Source: JBBRQP01 sp038226175 (GTDB lineage Bacteria; Cyanobacteriota; Cyanobacteriia; Gloeobacterales; Anthocerotibacteraceae). Taken from it: a DNA stretch of 64,000 nt. Below are positions 62,862 to 64,000 of the stretch, piece by piece. The stretch spans positions 1 through 64,000 of the forward strand of contig JBBRQP010000001.1 in assembly GCA_038226175.1 (NCBI GenBank), written 5' to 3'. The notes under the pieces were generated by a model. That model searched no databases. It saw only the letters and a program-made list of their open reading frames with translations, and was not told where the DNA came from. Each line of letters begins with the position of its first letter. Position 1 is the first letter of the stretch. The position numbers and the translations under genes are program-made.

Positions 62862-64000
62862 GAAAAGAGAAACTCTAGATCTTTTTGCGAAAGACTTTTA
62901 ACAATTGCCGTATCTAGATTGAGCATCTGATTGGCTAATTCAGATTTATCTCGTTGGAGTTGAAGAACTTTTTCTTCGATAGTACCCCGAGTAATCAGTT
63001 TGTAATTAAATACCGGCTTGGTCTGCCCAATGCGATGAGCGCGATCAGTAGCTTGTGCTTCAACCGCTGGATTCCACCAAGGGTCATAGTGAATAACATA
63101 GTCAGCACCTGTTAGATTAAGACCCGTACCACCCGCCTTAAGACTAATCAAAAAGACTTGCTTACCCTGCGCGCTATTAAAGCGTTTGACCCGCTCTTGA
63201 CGCTCAAGAGCTGTAGTACCGCCATCCAAATATTCATAAGTGATCTGAGCTTGCTCTAGGGCACGTTTTAATAAGGAAAGCATTGTCACAAACTGACTGA
63301 AGATTAGCACGCGATGGCCTTCTTCAAGAATGGGTTCGAGGAGTTCGAGGAGCTGTTGTAATTTAGCCGAATCTTCTGGAGTGTGGCTATCTGCAACTAA
63401 GCGCGGGTCGCAGCAAACTTGGCGTAATTTGAGTAAGGCTGCCAAGATCGACATTTGCGCACTTCCTAGACCATGAATTGCCACATCCCCAAAGATTTGG
63501 CTACGACATTGTTCCAGAGTTCTGAGATACAAGATTTGTTGATTACCACTAAGACTGCAAAAGTTGAGAATATCAGTTTTGGCCGGGAGGTCTTTTTCAA
63601 CTTGAGTTTTGAGACGACGTAAGATAAAGGGTTTGATTTTACTTTGCAGGGCTTGGGCGACCTGAGTATCTCCTGCATTGATCGGGCGCTCATATTTTTC
63701 GAGAAATTGTTTTTGTTCTCCCAAAAAACCGGGCATCAAAAAATCAAAAATTGACCACAATTCTAGAAGCCGATTTTCAATAGGTGTACCACTCAAAGCT
63801 AGTGTATGTAAACTCTGTAATTGCTTAACTGACTTCGCAGCAATCGATTCGGGATTTTTGATGTTTTGTGCTTCATCCAATACAACATAACTAAACAAAA
63901 AGTCCTTGAGAAAACTGATATCTCGACGCATAATGCCATAGGTCGTAAAATAAACTTGGGGTTGCTTGGGGCGTGCTAATAACTCTTGACGATCGGTACC
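62858..64000 (-). CDS. SNF2-family DNA helicase, C-terminal part (partial, runs off the right edge)
   Basis: The last 380 or so codons of a SNF2/Rad54-like ATPase; the first part lies beyond 64000. Visible are motif II DEAQ in VVLDEAQNIKNP, motif III ALSGTPIENRL, motif V VFLISLKAGGTGLNLTGADYVI and motif VI DRAHRIGQ. The second RecA lobe ends with the family signature GTIEEKVLQLQRDK. DEAQ-box proteins of this kind remodel DNA-protein complexes or act in repair. Cyanobacteria often have several. Confidence 0.92.
   Translation of the reverse strand, partial: GTDRQELLARPKQPQVYFTTYGIMRRDISFLKDFLFSYVVLDEAQNIKNPESIAAKSVKQLQSLHTLALSGTPIENRLLELWSIFDFLMPGFLGEQKQFLEKYERPINAGDTQVAQALQSKIKPFILRRLKTQVEKDLPAKTDILNFCSLSGNQQILYLRTLEQCRSQIFGDVAIHGLGSAQMSILAALLKLRQVCCDPRLVADSHTPEDSAKLQQLLELLEPILEEGHRVLIFSQFVTMLSLLKRALEQAQITYEYLDGGTTALERQERVKRFNSAQGKQVFLISLKAGGTGLNLTGADYVIHYDPWWNPAVEAQATDRAHRIGQTKPVFNYKLITRGTIEEKVLQLQRDKSELANQMLNLDTAIVKSLSQKDLEFLFS

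Overview
This is cyanobacterial chromosomal DNA. Photosynthesis and cyanobacterial marker genes lie along its whole length: psaD, a very small psaI-like gene, ndhK, btpA, petJ (cytochrome c6), ccmP (carboxysome shell), a Tic22-like protein, a double-domain cobO and a PEP-CTERM protein. Base composition is moderate. I noticed no copy of the HIP1 octamer GCGATCGC common in many cyanobacteria, but I did not count. I cannot name the genus. No rRNA, tRNA or CRISPR array was recognised.

Layout. 1-720: an IS630-family transposon end sits inside a cation/proton antiporter gene whose leader folds like a riboswitch. 768-5303: thiL, psaD, a histidine kinase/response regulator pair and a BON-domain protein. 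5388-11142: M48 protease, ferritin-like protein, a dead tnpB fragment, the psaI-like gene, a PIN-TRAM protein, hemW, and a three-gene cassette (DUF2256, photolyase FAD domain, photolyase alpha/beta domain). 11180-16663: an RND efflux operon (tolC, adaptor, pump) on the minus strand. 16755-19550: a 27-bp inverted repeat, then a DUF1800/DUF1501 pair.

19562-25936 is an accessory island: a type I restriction locus with a DUF1016 nuclease, hsdS, a decayed AlbA_2-type gene, a frameshifted hsdR and a YgjP-like metalloprotease. hsdM is absent apart from a possible short 3' tail, and the neighbouring DUF1800 gene has lost its 5' end, so a deletion or insertion junction lies near 19560.

26020-39233 is mostly housekeeping: mltG, a YqeG-like phosphatase, ada (split by an in-frame stop), sat, an RDD protein, a frameshifted secreted glycosidase-like gene, cobO, ruvC, tic22, prmC and folD. 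39234-40803 holds toxin-antitoxin-like pieces, including a truncated vapC. 40759-58998 carries uppP, a solitary DNA methyltransferase, htpG, pgpH, a VanX-type dipeptidase, ccmP, an SDR, a class I amidotransferase, a glycosyltransferase, topA, a superoxide-dismutase-like protein, ndhK, yidD and btpA. 59032-64000 carries the PEP-CTERM protein, ftsY, petJ, two pentapeptide-repeat proteins and the 3' part of a SNF2-type helicase that runs off the edge.

The most notable points are the riboswitch-like antiporter leader, the split photolyase cassette in reversed domain order, the psaI-like mini-gene, the restriction locus lacking its methylase subunit, and several genes broken by a single base (hsdR, ada, the glycosidase-like gene, possibly an immunity-like gene).
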